A DNA stretch of 21,836 nt from Pseudomonadota bacterium (GTDB taxonomy: Bacteria > Pseudomonadota > Gammaproteobacteria > Burkholderiales > Burkholderiaceae_A). Location of the stretch: positions 12,551 through 34,386 of the forward strand of contig NYVY01000061.1 of NCBI GenBank assembly GCA_002684875.1, given 5' to 3'. The translations under genes and the position numbers were made by a program. Below are positions 1 through 10,489 of the stretch, one piece after another (position 1 is the first letter of the stretch; each line of letters begins with the position of its first letter). Below the pieces are notes generated by a model. It was given only the letters and a program-made list of their open reading frames with translations, was not told the DNA's origin and ran no database searches.

Positions 1-10
1 ACTTGCTCAC
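1..10 (-). CDS. imuB: Probable start of imuB (DNA polymerase Y-family-like protein), cut by window edge
   Basis: Only the first ten bases would lie in the window. On the minus strand a GTG codon at 10-8 overlaps the TGA stop of imuA (9-7) in a GTGA arrangement, which is typical of translationally coupled genes. In lexA-imuA-imuB-dnaE2 cassettes imuB follows imuA directly. The call rests on this overlap and on the family's known gene order. The sequence itself gives just three codons (V/M-S-K), so identity is inferred. Confidence 0.35.
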
Positions 11-741
11 GTATTTTTTTTGAGAATATTATTTCGTCCTCTGTTTCTAGGTGGTATGCAATCCAGATCATAGTTTGGCTTTAGTTTAGATGTGTTTTTT
101 TTCGAAAATATTGTAGATGTATCTATATTTATAGGAGTTAATTTTGTAGGGCCTCGTCTTTTGATAATGTTCATTTTTAACAAAGGGTATTTGTCTGAAC
201 AAATTGTCATTCTCAAAGGAGATGGAGAAGGTTTTTTTTTTGCTTCTAAAGGTCGAAATATAAAGTTAAGACCATTACTTCTTTTCGCAAGAGTTTGAAC
301 TTTTCTTAGTTTTTCAAAAGTACATGGTTCTTTTATCCATACTAAGAGTCCTCCAAATAAATTACATCTAATGCTGTGTTCAATTACCCATAACTTCTCC
401 ATTACTCTGTTTGTGTTTACAACAAGGATGAATTTTTCTTTTATGCCAAACGATTGAAAGGTTGGTATATATGGGATATGAGGAGGGCTAAGCATTACTA
501 TATATTTATTGCTAGCGACTATTTTTTTTAAAGTTGGAAGCAGTAGGATTATTTCACTTACGCTTTCTTCTCTGGATAGAATTTCTATGAGACAGGACTT
601 TGGCCAAGATCCATGCGGTAGCTCTAAATCTAAATTTCTATAGCCGCTACTTATACTTTCAATGTTGTTTTTTTGTATTTTTTCTAATTCAGATCCACAG
701 TAAACCTCTTTGTGAATAATTTTTTTTGTATCCATTTCCAT
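7..741 (-). CDS. imuA: ImuA, SOS translesion-synthesis accessory protein (RecA-like, SulA-related)
   Basis: ImuA works with ImuB and the error-prone polymerase DnaE2 in damage-induced mutagenesis. The 244-residue product shows the family pattern: an N-terminal segment with ISSGYRNLDLELPHGSWP (the usual G-x-x-x-LD-x-ELPGGGWP block), a LPTL core strand, then SPPHIPYIP, which matches the APPHLPYAP motif. This is followed by an LWVIEHSIR helix and a C-terminal FRP...PLRM segment. The P-loop-like loop is degenerate, as is common in this family. It lies 38 bp downstream of lexA on the same strand, so it is probably co-transcribed from the LexA-controlled promoter. A second in-frame ATG two codons in (735) is an alternative start, and neither has a clear Shine-Dalgarno. 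A run of ten A residues (232-241, minus sense) encodes Lys-Lys-Lys and is a potential slippage site. The protein ends in a Lys/Arg/Asn-rich tail overlapping the putative imuB start. Confidence 0.85.
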   Translation of the reverse strand: MEMDTKKIIHKEVYCGSELEKIQKNNIESISSGYRNLDLELPHGSWPKSCLIEILSREESVSEIILLLPTLKKIVASNKYIVMLSPPHIPYIPTFQSFGIKEKFILVVNTNRVMEKLWVIEHSIRCNLFGGLLVWIKEPCTFEKLRKVQTLAKRSNGLNFIFRPLEAKKKPSPSPLRMTICSDKYPLLKMNIIKRRGPTKLTPINIDTSTIFSKKNTSKLKPNYDLDCIPPRNRGRNNILKKNT

Positions 742-779
742 AGTAAGTTAAGTATGATATTTTTGAAAACAAAATATTT

Positions 780-1433
780 TTATAGTCCTAATTTTGGATT
801 TCTTATTATTCCCACTCCTAATCCTTCTATAGCAAATGGTTGTTTTTCGATATTAACTTTGATTGTTTTGAAGTTAGGATTCTCTGGTTCTAGAAATACA
901 ATATTATTTCTTTTAAAGAAGCGTTTAACTGTAACTTCATCTTCTATTCTTGCTACTACTATTTGATTATTAATTTTTTCAAGATAGTTCCCTGAGGTTT
1001 TTTTCACTATTAATAAGTCATCCTCAAGAATTCCTGCATTCTTCATACTCATTCCCTTTACTCTTAATAAGTAGTCTGGCTTTTCTGAAAAAAGAGAGGC
1101 ATCTATATTAAATTCATTTTCTACATGTTCGGAGGCTAATATTGGCGATCCAGCTGCGACTCTTCCTACTAAAGGTAGTGATAGATATTTCTCATCCTTT
1201 GTTGAATTGAGTTTCACGGAGGCCTGAGAGAGTCTTATACTACGGGATGCTCCTGAAACCATGGATATAGCTCCCTTTTTAACAAGGGCTCTTAAATGTT
1301 CTTCAGCAGCGTTTGGAGATTTAAAGCCTAATGCCTTACAAATCTCTGCTCTAGTTGGAGGGAACCCTGTATCTTCTATGTAAGAAGCAATCATTTTTAA
1401 AATTTCTTGTTGTCGCGCAGTTAAAAGTTTCAT
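780..1433 (-). CDS. lexA: LexA, SOS-response transcriptional repressor/autoprotease
   Basis: LexA represses SOS genes and cleaves itself when RecA filaments form on damaged DNA. The 217-residue product has an N-terminal winged helix-turn-helix (about residues 1-70, with TARQQEIL and GFPPTRAEI) and a C-terminal S24 peptidase domain. The cleavage site is Ala94-Gly95 in GRVAAGSP. The catalytic serine is Ser129 in VKGMSM and the general-base lysine is Lys170 in [11 protein letters not shown]. The C-terminus ([10 protein letters not shown]) also matches. Compared with E. coli LexA (Ser119, Lys156) there are four extra residues between serine and lysine, in the loop [14 protein letters not shown] LexA operator lies about 20-40 bp upstream of the start, so the gene is autoregulated. 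It leads the lexA-imuA cassette and sits 75 bp downstream of etfQO on the same strand. Confidence 0.97.
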   Translation of the reverse strand: MKLLTARQQEILKMIASYIEDTGFPPTRAEICKALGFKSPNAAEEHLRALVKKGAISMVSGASRSIRLSQASVKLNSTKDEKYLSLPLVGRVAAGSPILASEHVENEFNIDASLFSEKPDYLLRVKGMSMKNAGILEDDLLIVKKTSGNYLEKINNQIVVARIEDEVTVKRFFKRNNIVFLEPENPNFKTIKVNIEKQPFAIEGLGVGIIRNPKLGL

Positions 1434-1452
1434 GACCGTATGAGTTAATAAT

Positions 1453-1472
1453 TACTGAATATTTATACAGTA
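1453..1472 (-). promoter_or_regulatory. LexA operator (SOS box) upstream of lexA
   Basis: The sequence reads TACTG-N10-CAGTA, with the core CTG at 1455-1457 and CAG at 1468-1470. The ten-base spacer is entirely A/T. This matches the beta/gammaproteobacterial SOS box consensus (TACTG-TATATATATA-CAGTA) at both conserved half-sites and both outer TA dinucleotides. It overlaps the putative -10 of the lexA promoter, so LexA binding would block polymerase. It is the only SOS box I noticed in this window. Confidence 0.92.
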
Positions 1473-1495
1473 TAATTTTTCTTCTAGCAATGCAA
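1469..1495 (-). promoter_or_regulatory. Probable lexA-imuA promoter
   Basis: On the minus strand a TATACT hexamer (1474-1469) matches the sigma70 -10 consensus at five of six positions and overlaps the SOS box. The best -35 is weak, TTGCAT at 1495-1490 with a 15-bp spacer. Transcription would start near 1462, giving a leader of about 30 nt before the lexA ATG. The overlap with the operator supports the -10, while the -35 is uncertain. Confidence 0.5.
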
Positions 1496-1508
1496 GAGTT
1501 TTTTACAA

Positions 1509-3170
1509 TTACATCCTTTCGTAATTTGGTCCTCCACCCCCTTCTGGAGTTATCCAGTTTATATTTCCTGATGGATCCTTGATGTCGCACGCTTTACAAT
1601 GAAGACAATTTTGCCCATTAATTTCCAGGCTTTTAACTAAGTTTATATCGTTAGTTGGCTGCCCTGTTGGTGATATGTACTCATACACTGCAGCAGGACA
1701 GTATCTGGTTTCTGGCCCTCTAAAAAGAGGAATATTTACCTTTAACGGGGTTTCCTTGTTTGATAACAGAAGGTGTACTGGCTGGTCATCTCTGTGGTTA
1801 GTGCCTGAAAAAGGCAATGAGGAAACTCGATCAAATGAAAGTTTGTTATCTGGTTTGTGATATTTTATTTTTTTAACTTTTTTTGCTTTTTTAAGATATA
1901 AATGATCTTCCTTTTCATTTTTGAAATTCAAAGGAGATTCTTTAGAAAATAGCAATCTTTCAGCCTTAAAAAGCGTTCCACCTAAAAACATGCCCTTATT
2001 CATAAAAGATTTGAAATTTTTTGCTTTGGTTAACTCCGTGTAAATAGAGGAGCTTAAAAAATCTTCTTGATAGCTTTTTAGAGAAAAATCAATTTTTGTT
2101 TTCAATTCTAGATATGCTGCTTTGGCAACAATTATTCCACTTTTTATGGCTGTATGTGTCCCTTTGATTTTTGCGGGATTGAGAAACCCTGCGTCACATC
2201 CAAGTAAGGCCCCACCTGGAAAATATATTTTTGGCAAACTAAACAACCCTCCTCCGGTGATAGTCCTAGCGCCATATCCAATACGTTTACCGTTTATGAG
2301 TAGCTTTTCGATTTTAGGATGCTTTTTTAATTTTTGAAATTCTTCAAATGGGGAAAGCCAAGGGTTCTTGTAATTTAATCCTACTATTAGTCCAATTGAT
2401 ATCTGAAAGTTATTCATGTGGTATAAAAAAGACCCTCCATAATTAGAGGATCCTAAAGGCCAACCAAAACCGTGAAATATTTTTCCAGGTTTTGATAAAC
2501 TTTTTGGGACTTCCCACAATTCTTTTATACCCAAACTGTAACTCTGCGGACTGGAGTTTTCGTCAAGTTTGTATCTTTTTATTAATTTTTTACCTAAGTG
2601 TCCCCGAGATCCTTCTGCGAAAAAGCTAAATTTAGCTTTTAAGTGTATCGGGGGTGTGTAATTGTCAGATTTTGTACCATTCTTTAAAATTCCAAATTCA
2701 CCAGTTTCAATGCCTTCTATGACGTTATTTGCACTAATAAGTAAGTTTTTTGCTGTGTACCCAGTGAATATATCAACACCAAGGTTTTCTGCTGTAGTTC
2801 CAAGCCATTTGACAACCTCGGAAAGACTGACCACGTAACAACCATCATTTTTGAGAGTGTCAGGTAGCAAAAAAGTAGGTATATTAAACGCGTATTTTGA
2901 GCTTAAGTAATAAAAACTGTCTTCCGTAACTGGGGTAGTAATTGGGGAGTTATCATTTTTCCAGTCAGGTAAGAGTTCAGTTAAACTAGATGTATCTATA
3001 ACTGCTCCTGATAAAGTGTGTCCTCCTACATAACTTGCCTTTTCAACGATACATACTGAAATTTTTTGTTTATCTTGGTTTGCTAGTTGTTTTAATTTTA
3101 TCGCGGCAGCCAGACCAGAAGGGCCAGCGCCTACTATAAGGACATCGTAATTTATTTCTTCTATTTTCAT
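1509..3170 (-). CDS. Electron transfer flavoprotein-ubiquinone oxidoreductase (ETF-QO)
   Basis: ETF-QO passes electrons from reduced ETF, loaded by acyl-CoA and amino-acid dehydrogenases, to ubiquinone at the inner membrane. The 553-residue product is full length. It opens with the FAD-binding dinucleotide motif VLIVGAGPSGLAAAIKL (about residues 10-26), followed by a VEKASYVGGHTLSG segment. FFAEGSRGHLGK matches the family's second FAD contact, and GGGLFSLPKIYFPGGALLGCDAGFLNPAKIKGTHTA is the strongly conserved ETF-QO block. The C-terminal ferredoxin-like domain supplies the 4Fe-4S ligands: Cys491 (RYCPAAVYE) and Cys522, Cys525 and Cys528 (CLHCKAC), followed by WITPEGGGGPNYERM. The ETF alpha and beta genes are not in the window. 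It is divergent from pyrG. No Shine-Dalgarno is visible, and a TATAAT close to the ATG suggests a very short leader. Confidence 0.96.
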   Translation of the reverse strand: MKIEEINYDVLIVGAGPSGLAAAIKLKQLANQDKQKISVCIVEKASYVGGHTLSGAVIDTSSLTELLPDWKNDNSPITTPVTEDSFYYLSSKYAFNIPTFLLPDTLKNDGCYVVSLSEVVKWLGTTAENLGVDIFTGYTAKNLLISANNVIEGIETGEFGILKNGTKSDNYTPPIHLKAKFSFFAEGSRGHLGKKLIKRYKLDENSSPQSYSLGIKELWEVPKSLSKPGKIFHGFGWPLGSSNYGGSFLYHMNNFQISIGLIVGLNYKNPWLSPFEEFQKLKKHPKIEKLLINGKRIGYGARTITGGGLFSLPKIYFPGGALLGCDAGFLNPAKIKGTHTAIKSGIIVAKAAYLELKTKIDFSLKSYQEDFLSSSIYTELTKAKNFKSFMNKGMFLGGTLFKAERLLFSKESPLNFKNEKEDHLYLKKAKKVKKIKYHKPDNKLSFDRVSSLPFSGTNHRDDQPVHLLLSNKETPLKVNIPLFRGPETRYCPAAVYEYISPTGQPTNDINLVKSLEINGQNCLHCKACDIKDPSGNINWITPEGGGGPNYERM

Positions 3171-3176
3171 AAAATT

Positions 3177-3182
3177 ATTATA
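3177..3182 (-). promoter_or_regulatory. Candidate -10 element for etfQO
   Basis: A perfect TATAAT reads on the minus strand six bases upstream of the etfQO ATG. If used, transcription would start at or next to the start codon, giving a nearly leaderless mRNA. That would fit the absence of a Shine-Dalgarno. No good -35 lies at 16-18 bp upstream. In an AT-rich genome this hexamer can occur by chance, so the call is tentative. Confidence 0.3.
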
Positions 3183-3200
3183 AATCTTTATATTTTTAAA

Positions 3201-3216
3201 AGAACATTGAGAACAT
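3201..3216. repeat. Short direct repeat AGAACAT in the etfQO/pyrG divergent region
   Basis: Two identical 7-bp copies (3201-3207 and 3210-3216) are separated by two bases. They lie between the two divergent promoters. They could be a regulator half-site pair, but no regulator is known to me for this motif and chance is possible. Confidence 0.35.
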
Positions 3217-3228
3217 AAGGAATTCTTA

Positions 3229-7146
<3,918 letters not shown>

Positions 7147-7167
7147 GCGAATTTTTTTGAGAAAAAT

Positions 7168-7452
7168 ATGAGACTCTTTAATTTGTCTATCAGAACAGTT
7201 TTTCTTTTGGTGGTTCTAGTTTTCATTCAGCTAGGCCTCTGGTTCGGTGAGGGTGGATGGATAGATGCTATGCAGAAAAGAGGAAATTTAGCAGAAGTCG
7301 AAAGAAAACTGTTTGAAGATGAACAGTTGTTATTGAAACTGGGTGCAGAAGTAAAAGATCTTAAAGAAGGTAGTAAGTCAATTGAGGAAAGGGCACGATT
7401 CGAACATGGAATGATCGAAAGAGACGAAATATTCTTCCAACTTACGCATTAA
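7168..7452 (+). CDS. ftsB: Cell division protein FtsB
   Basis: FtsB is a small bitopic inner-membrane protein that joins FtsL and FtsQ in the divisome and helps trigger septal peptidoglycan synthesis. The 94-residue product has a short cytoplasmic start, one membrane segment (about residues 8-26, TVFLLVVLVFIQLGLWF), and then the conserved GEGGW turn. A charged coiled-coil stretch follows (about 35-68), then the family's C-terminal ERARFEHGMIERDEIFFQ block. Position directly after eno is the usual proteobacterial location. The start is 21 nt after eno, with a weak GAGA purine stretch. Its stop is only 8 bp from the stop of the convergent hslO. Confidence 0.95.
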   Translation: MRLFNLSIRTVFLLVVLVFIQLGLWFGEGGWIDAMQKRGNLAEVERKLFEDEQLLLKLGAEVKDLKEGSKSIEERARFEHGMIERDEIFFQLTH

Positions 7453-7460
7453 GATAATAT

Positions 7461-8300
7461 TTAATCTCTGGAAAAGCAGTATACTTTTTCACAAAATTCG
7501 CACTTTACTTCTATACTTTCCTGTCTTTTTTGACCTAGTTCCTTCTTAAGAATTTCAGAGAGGCTTTCTAACAATTTTTTCCTAGTACAAGTACAACGGA
7601 AGCGTGGTGTCATGGTTTTAGTTCTAATTAAATTATGTTCTATATGTGTTTTCATAAAAAAATCTTCAATATCATTTTCAAAGAATTTATTTTTTTTAAT
7701 TGAACTTAAGCTTAATTTCATCTGGTTAAAACTATTTTTTTCTCCAGAATCCGTTACTGTTGGCAATGCTTGCAACAAAAAACCCTTAACCCATTTTCCT
7801 GAAGAATAAAGACGAAGAAAAGATGGAATTTGTTCGGATTTGTTAAGATAAGATTCTATCGATTCCGAGAGGCCAGCGCCCTGAATTTCGACTATTCCTT
7901 GATAAGGATTTCTTTTTCGATCTTTGAATTTTATGGTTGCTGAAAAAATAGCAGTTTTATTCGTTCCAATTAACTCTTCAAACGTACAAACGCTTTGGAT
8001 CTTGTCATCGTAGTTTGAATTCTTTTTTATCAAACTTCTGTAGAACCCATTGTTATCACATTCTGAAACAACCAACGAAATGGGGCCGTTACCACTGATT
8101 TGTAATGTTACTGAACCCTGATGTTTAATTGAGCAACTTAGCAAAATATTAGCAGCGGTGAGTTCTCTTATAAGATAATTACAATCAGTCTCAATTTCAG
8201 AGCTAGCGTCTGGTGACCTGCAAGAGTTTGAGCTAATTTGTACAACAGATAATTTTGTATCTTTGTCTGGAAAGAGAAATGTTGAGCATTTGTTTCGCAT
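7461..8300 (-). CDS. hslO: Hsp33, redox-regulated holdase chaperone
   Basis: Hsp33 is a cytoplasmic chaperone that binds zinc when reduced and is activated by disulfide formation under oxidative and heat stress. The 279-residue product has the N-terminal holdase domain (LTAANILLSCSIKHQGSVTLQISGNGPISLVVSECD), the YQGIVEIQGAGLSESIESYLNKSEQIPS block and GFLLQALP. The C-terminal switch domain carries Cys236-x-Cys238 (RCTCTRKK) and Cys267-x2-Cys270 (CEFC), the four zinc ligands. The tail ends soon after CEFCEKVYCFSRD, shorter than E. coli Hsp33, and contains an extra cysteine (Cys275). There is no clear Shine-Dalgarno at the ATG. The gene stands alone, convergent with ftsB and divergent from the PHP gene. 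Confidence 0.94.
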   Translation of the reverse strand: MRNKCSTFLFPDKDTKLSVVQISSNSCRSPDASSEIETDCNYLIRELTAANILLSCSIKHQGSVTLQISGNGPISLVVSECDNNGFYRSLIKKNSNYDDKIQSVCTFEELIGTNKTAIFSATIKFKDRKRNPYQGIVEIQGAGLSESIESYLNKSEQIPSFLRLYSSGKWVKGFLLQALPTVTDSGEKNSFNQMKLSLSSIKKNKFFENDIEDFFMKTHIEHNLIRTKTMTPRFRCTCTRKKLLESLSEILKKELGQKRQESIEVKCEFCEKVYCFSRD

Positions 8301-8350
8301 GTTTGTATGAAATAGTTAATGAATAAACTTTTAAAAAGAGATGTGATGTA

Positions 8351-8386
8351 AAGTTACAAAAAAAGTTAAACTAGAAGTTTACATAT
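8351..8386. repeat. Three AAGTT repeats at exact 12-bp spacing in the hslO/PHP divergent region
   Basis: The non-coding stretch 8301-8420 separates two divergent genes. It contains AAGTT at 8351-8355, 8363-8367 and 8375-8379, each starting 12 bp after the last. The following two bases are also similar (AC, AA, TA). The array sits 35-70 bp before the PHP-gene start and ends at a TATAAA (8384-8389) that could be its -10. It may be a regulator binding array, though the background is very AT-rich. Nothing else stands out in this intergenic stretch. Confidence 0.35.
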
Positions 8387-8420
8387 AAAAAATTAACTAT
8401 GAAAAGTGAAATGGATTGTA

Positions 8421-9284
8421 ATGACTATTCTGCATGATTTAAACGTAGATTTACACACTCATTCCAAAGCTTCAGATGGTTCCTTGTCACCATCTGAGGT
8501 AATGGAAAGGGCTTTATCAAATGACGTTGACATTGTGGCACTTACCGATCACGATACTATAGAGGGTGTTAACGAAGCGATGCAATATACCGAAGGAAAA
8601 AACATTTATTTTATTCCTGGTGTCGAAATTTCTACTAGTTGGGCAGGAGTGTGTATTCATGTTTTGGGGCTTAATATTAATCCAAATGATGAACAGTTAA
8701 AAAAATCTCTCAGTAAGATTCAAGACGGTAGATATTCAAGAGCACAGCTTATGGATAAAGATTTAACAGATAAAGGGTTTCCGTCGGTAATTCAGGATGC
8801 ACTCGAGTTTGCTGGTGGAACTGGACAAGTTGGCAGAGCTCATTTTGCGAGAGCGTTAATAAAAAAAGAATTATGTGAGGATATGAGGGAGGTATTTAAC
8901 AAGTTTCTTATTAAGGGAAAACCTGGTTTTGTTGATCATCAGTGGCCCTCTCTAAAGTCTGTAATGGAAATAATAAAAAAAAGTAAAGGTCTTGGAGTTA
9001 TAGCTCATCCAGCTCGATATAGACTCAACTATTCGATGCTCACTTACCTTCTAGAAGAGTTTCAGGAACTTGGTGGCGTTGGGTTAGAGGTTTCTACAGG
9101 TAGCCACAGCGCCCTAGATATAGAAAATTTTAAAAGGATAACAAATGATTTTCGATTTGAGGGATCACGTGGTAGCGATTTTCATTGTCCAAATGAAAGC
9201 AGGTATGATGTGGGCAAGGCACCTTATCTACCAGATAGTCTTTTACCAATTTGGTCGCGCTGGAAAGCGGAAAGGGTTTTTTAA
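8421..9284 (+). CDS. rnm: PHP-domain phosphoesterase: 3',5'-nucleoside bisphosphate phosphatase / RNase AM type
   Basis: Members of this family (E. coli YciV/Rnm, Chromobacterium Cv1693) use a trinuclear metal centre to remove phosphate from 3',5'-nucleotides such as pAp or to trim RNA 5' ends. The 287-residue product begins with the PHP motif VDLHTHSKASDG, then ALTDHDT, IPGVEISTSW and HVLGLNI. It continues with GRAHFARAL, GVIAHPARYRL and the final metal motif GSRGSDFH. I chose ATG 8421 because family members start a few residues before VDLH. A GTG at 8406 would add five residues and has no better ribosome site. Its TAA overlaps the trpS ATG by one base (TAATG), suggesting coupling. The family assignment is firm; the exact substrate is inferred. 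Confidence 0.88.
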   Translation: MTILHDLNVDLHTHSKASDGSLSPSEVMERALSNDVDIVALTDHDTIEGVNEAMQYTEGKNIYFIPGVEISTSWAGVCIHVLGLNINPNDEQLKKSLSKIQDGRYSRAQLMDKDLTDKGFPSVIQDALEFAGGTGQVGRAHFARALIKKELCEDMREVFNKFLIKGKPGFVDHQWPSLKSVMEIIKKSKGLGVIAHPARYRLNYSMLTYLLEEFQELGGVGLEVSTGSHSALDIENFKRITNDFRFEGSRGSDFHCPNESRYDVGKAPYLPDSLLPIWSRWKAERVF

Positions 9285-10486
9285 TGTATACGCAAAGGGT
9301 TTTATCAGGCATGAGGCCTACAGGACGATTGCATTTGGGACATTATCATGGCGTTTTGAAAAATTGGGTTCGATTACAAAGTGAGTATGAGTGTTTATTT
9401 TTTGTTGCAGATTGGCACGCACTTACAACTCATTACGACGATCCCAGTGTGGTTGAGAATAATGTTTGGGAAATGGTAGTTGATTGGCTGGCAGCTGGGA
9501 TAAATCCAAATCAAACTACACTTTTTGTTCAAAGCAAAGTACCAGAGCATGCAGAATTGCATTTGTTACTCTCTATGTGCACACCACTGGGATGGCTAGA
9601 GAGGGTGCCGAGTTTTAAGGATCAGCAGGATAAGATTAAAGATAAAGATTTATCTACATATGGTTTTCTTGGCTATCCCTTGCTTCAAGCAGCCGATATT
9701 TTGATGTACAGAGCTGATCAAGTTCCAGTCGGTGAAGATCAGGTTCCGCATGTTGAGTTCACGAGGGAAATAGCCAGAAGGTTTAATCATTTATTTGGGG
9801 GAGAAGTTGATTTTGAAAAAAAAGCTCTTGAAGCTAGTAAAAAACTAGGTGGAAAAAGAAGCCGTCTTATAGTTGAGTTGAGGCAAAACTTTCAGGAAAA
9901 AGGTGATGAGGTTTCTTTAGAGAGAGCGAAGGCGGTACTTCAAGAAGCCCAAAACCTAACATTTGACGATAGGGAAATATTATACGGATACCTCGAGGGA
10001 GCAAAAAGGCTTATATTAGTCGAGCCACAACCACTCTTATCCGCGTCCTCAAAGTTGACTGGTTTGGATGGAATGAAAATGTCAAAAAGTTACGGTAATA
10101 CAATTGGCATGAGAGAAGATACAGACACTTTAGTTTCAAAATTAAAGAGAATGCCAACAGATCCAGCACGGGTTAGGAGAAAAGACCCAGGAGAACCCGA
10201 AAAGTGTCCTGTATGGGGGCTTCATCGTGTTTACAGTTCAGAGAGAGACCTTAACTGGGTCAAGCAGGGTTGTAACTCTGCATCAATTGGTTGTCTGGAG
10301 TGTAAGAAACCTCTCATTGATGCAATTCTCTCTGAACAAAAAAAATTTAAAGAAAGAGCTAGACCTTTTGAGGAAGACCTTGGAATAGTAAAAAATATAA
10401 TTTCTGATGGTTGTGAAAAAGCAAGGGAATTAGCAAAACAGACAATGAGAGATGTGAGAGAATGTATGAAACTAGATTACTCTTAA
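9284..10486 (+). CDS. trpS: Tryptophanyl-tRNA synthetase (long, cysteine-containing form)
   Basis: TrpRS charges tRNA-Trp. The 400-residue product is a class I synthetase: LSGMRPTGRLHLGHYHG carries the HIGH-type motif (HLGH 17-20), and KMSKS is at residues 265-269 followed by YGN. YPLLQAADIL and PVGEDQVPHVEFTREIARRFN are TrpRS signatures. It is about 65 residues longer than E. coli TrpRS, mainly from an insertion at about residues 172-250. After KMSKS it has Cys308, Cys330, Cys337 and Cys340 (C-x21-C-x6-C-x2-C), resembling the iron-sulfur motif reported for Thermotoga TrpRS. I place the start at ATG 9284, overlapping the PHP-gene stop and preceded by a GGAAAGGG ribosome site. An upstream GTG (9251) would add eleven non-conserved residues inside the preceding gene. 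Confidence 0.96.
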   Translation: MYTQRVLSGMRPTGRLHLGHYHGVLKNWVRLQSEYECLFFVADWHALTTHYDDPSVVENNVWEMVVDWLAAGINPNQTTLFVQSKVPEHAELHLLLSMCTPLGWLERVPSFKDQQDKIKDKDLSTYGFLGYPLLQAADILMYRADQVPVGEDQVPHVEFTREIARRFNHLFGGEVDFEKKALEASKKLGGKRSRLIVELRQNFQEKGDEVSLERAKAVLQEAQNLTFDDREILYGYLEGAKRLILVEPQPLLSASSKLTGLDGMKMSKSYGNTIGMREDTDTLVSKLKRMPTDPARVRRKDPGEPEKCPVWGLHRVYSSERDLNWVKQGCNSASIGCLECKKPLIDAILSEQKKFKERARPFEEDLGIVKNIISDGCEKARELAKQTMRDVRECMKLDYS

Positions 10487-10489
10487 CTG

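Noticed and set aside
742..779. A/T inverted repeat between lexA and imuA
   Set aside because: The arms (about 7 bp, all A/T) are too weak to act as a terminator, and co-transcription of the cassette is expected.
7450..7470. Possible hairpin terminator between ftsB and hslO
   Set aside because: The inverted sequence around AAGAT...ATCT is short, A/T-only and mismatched, with no T-run following a stable stem.
9251..9283. GTG 9251 as the trpS start
   Set aside because: It falls inside the PHP gene and adds eleven non-conserved residues, whereas ATG 9284 has a good ribosome site.
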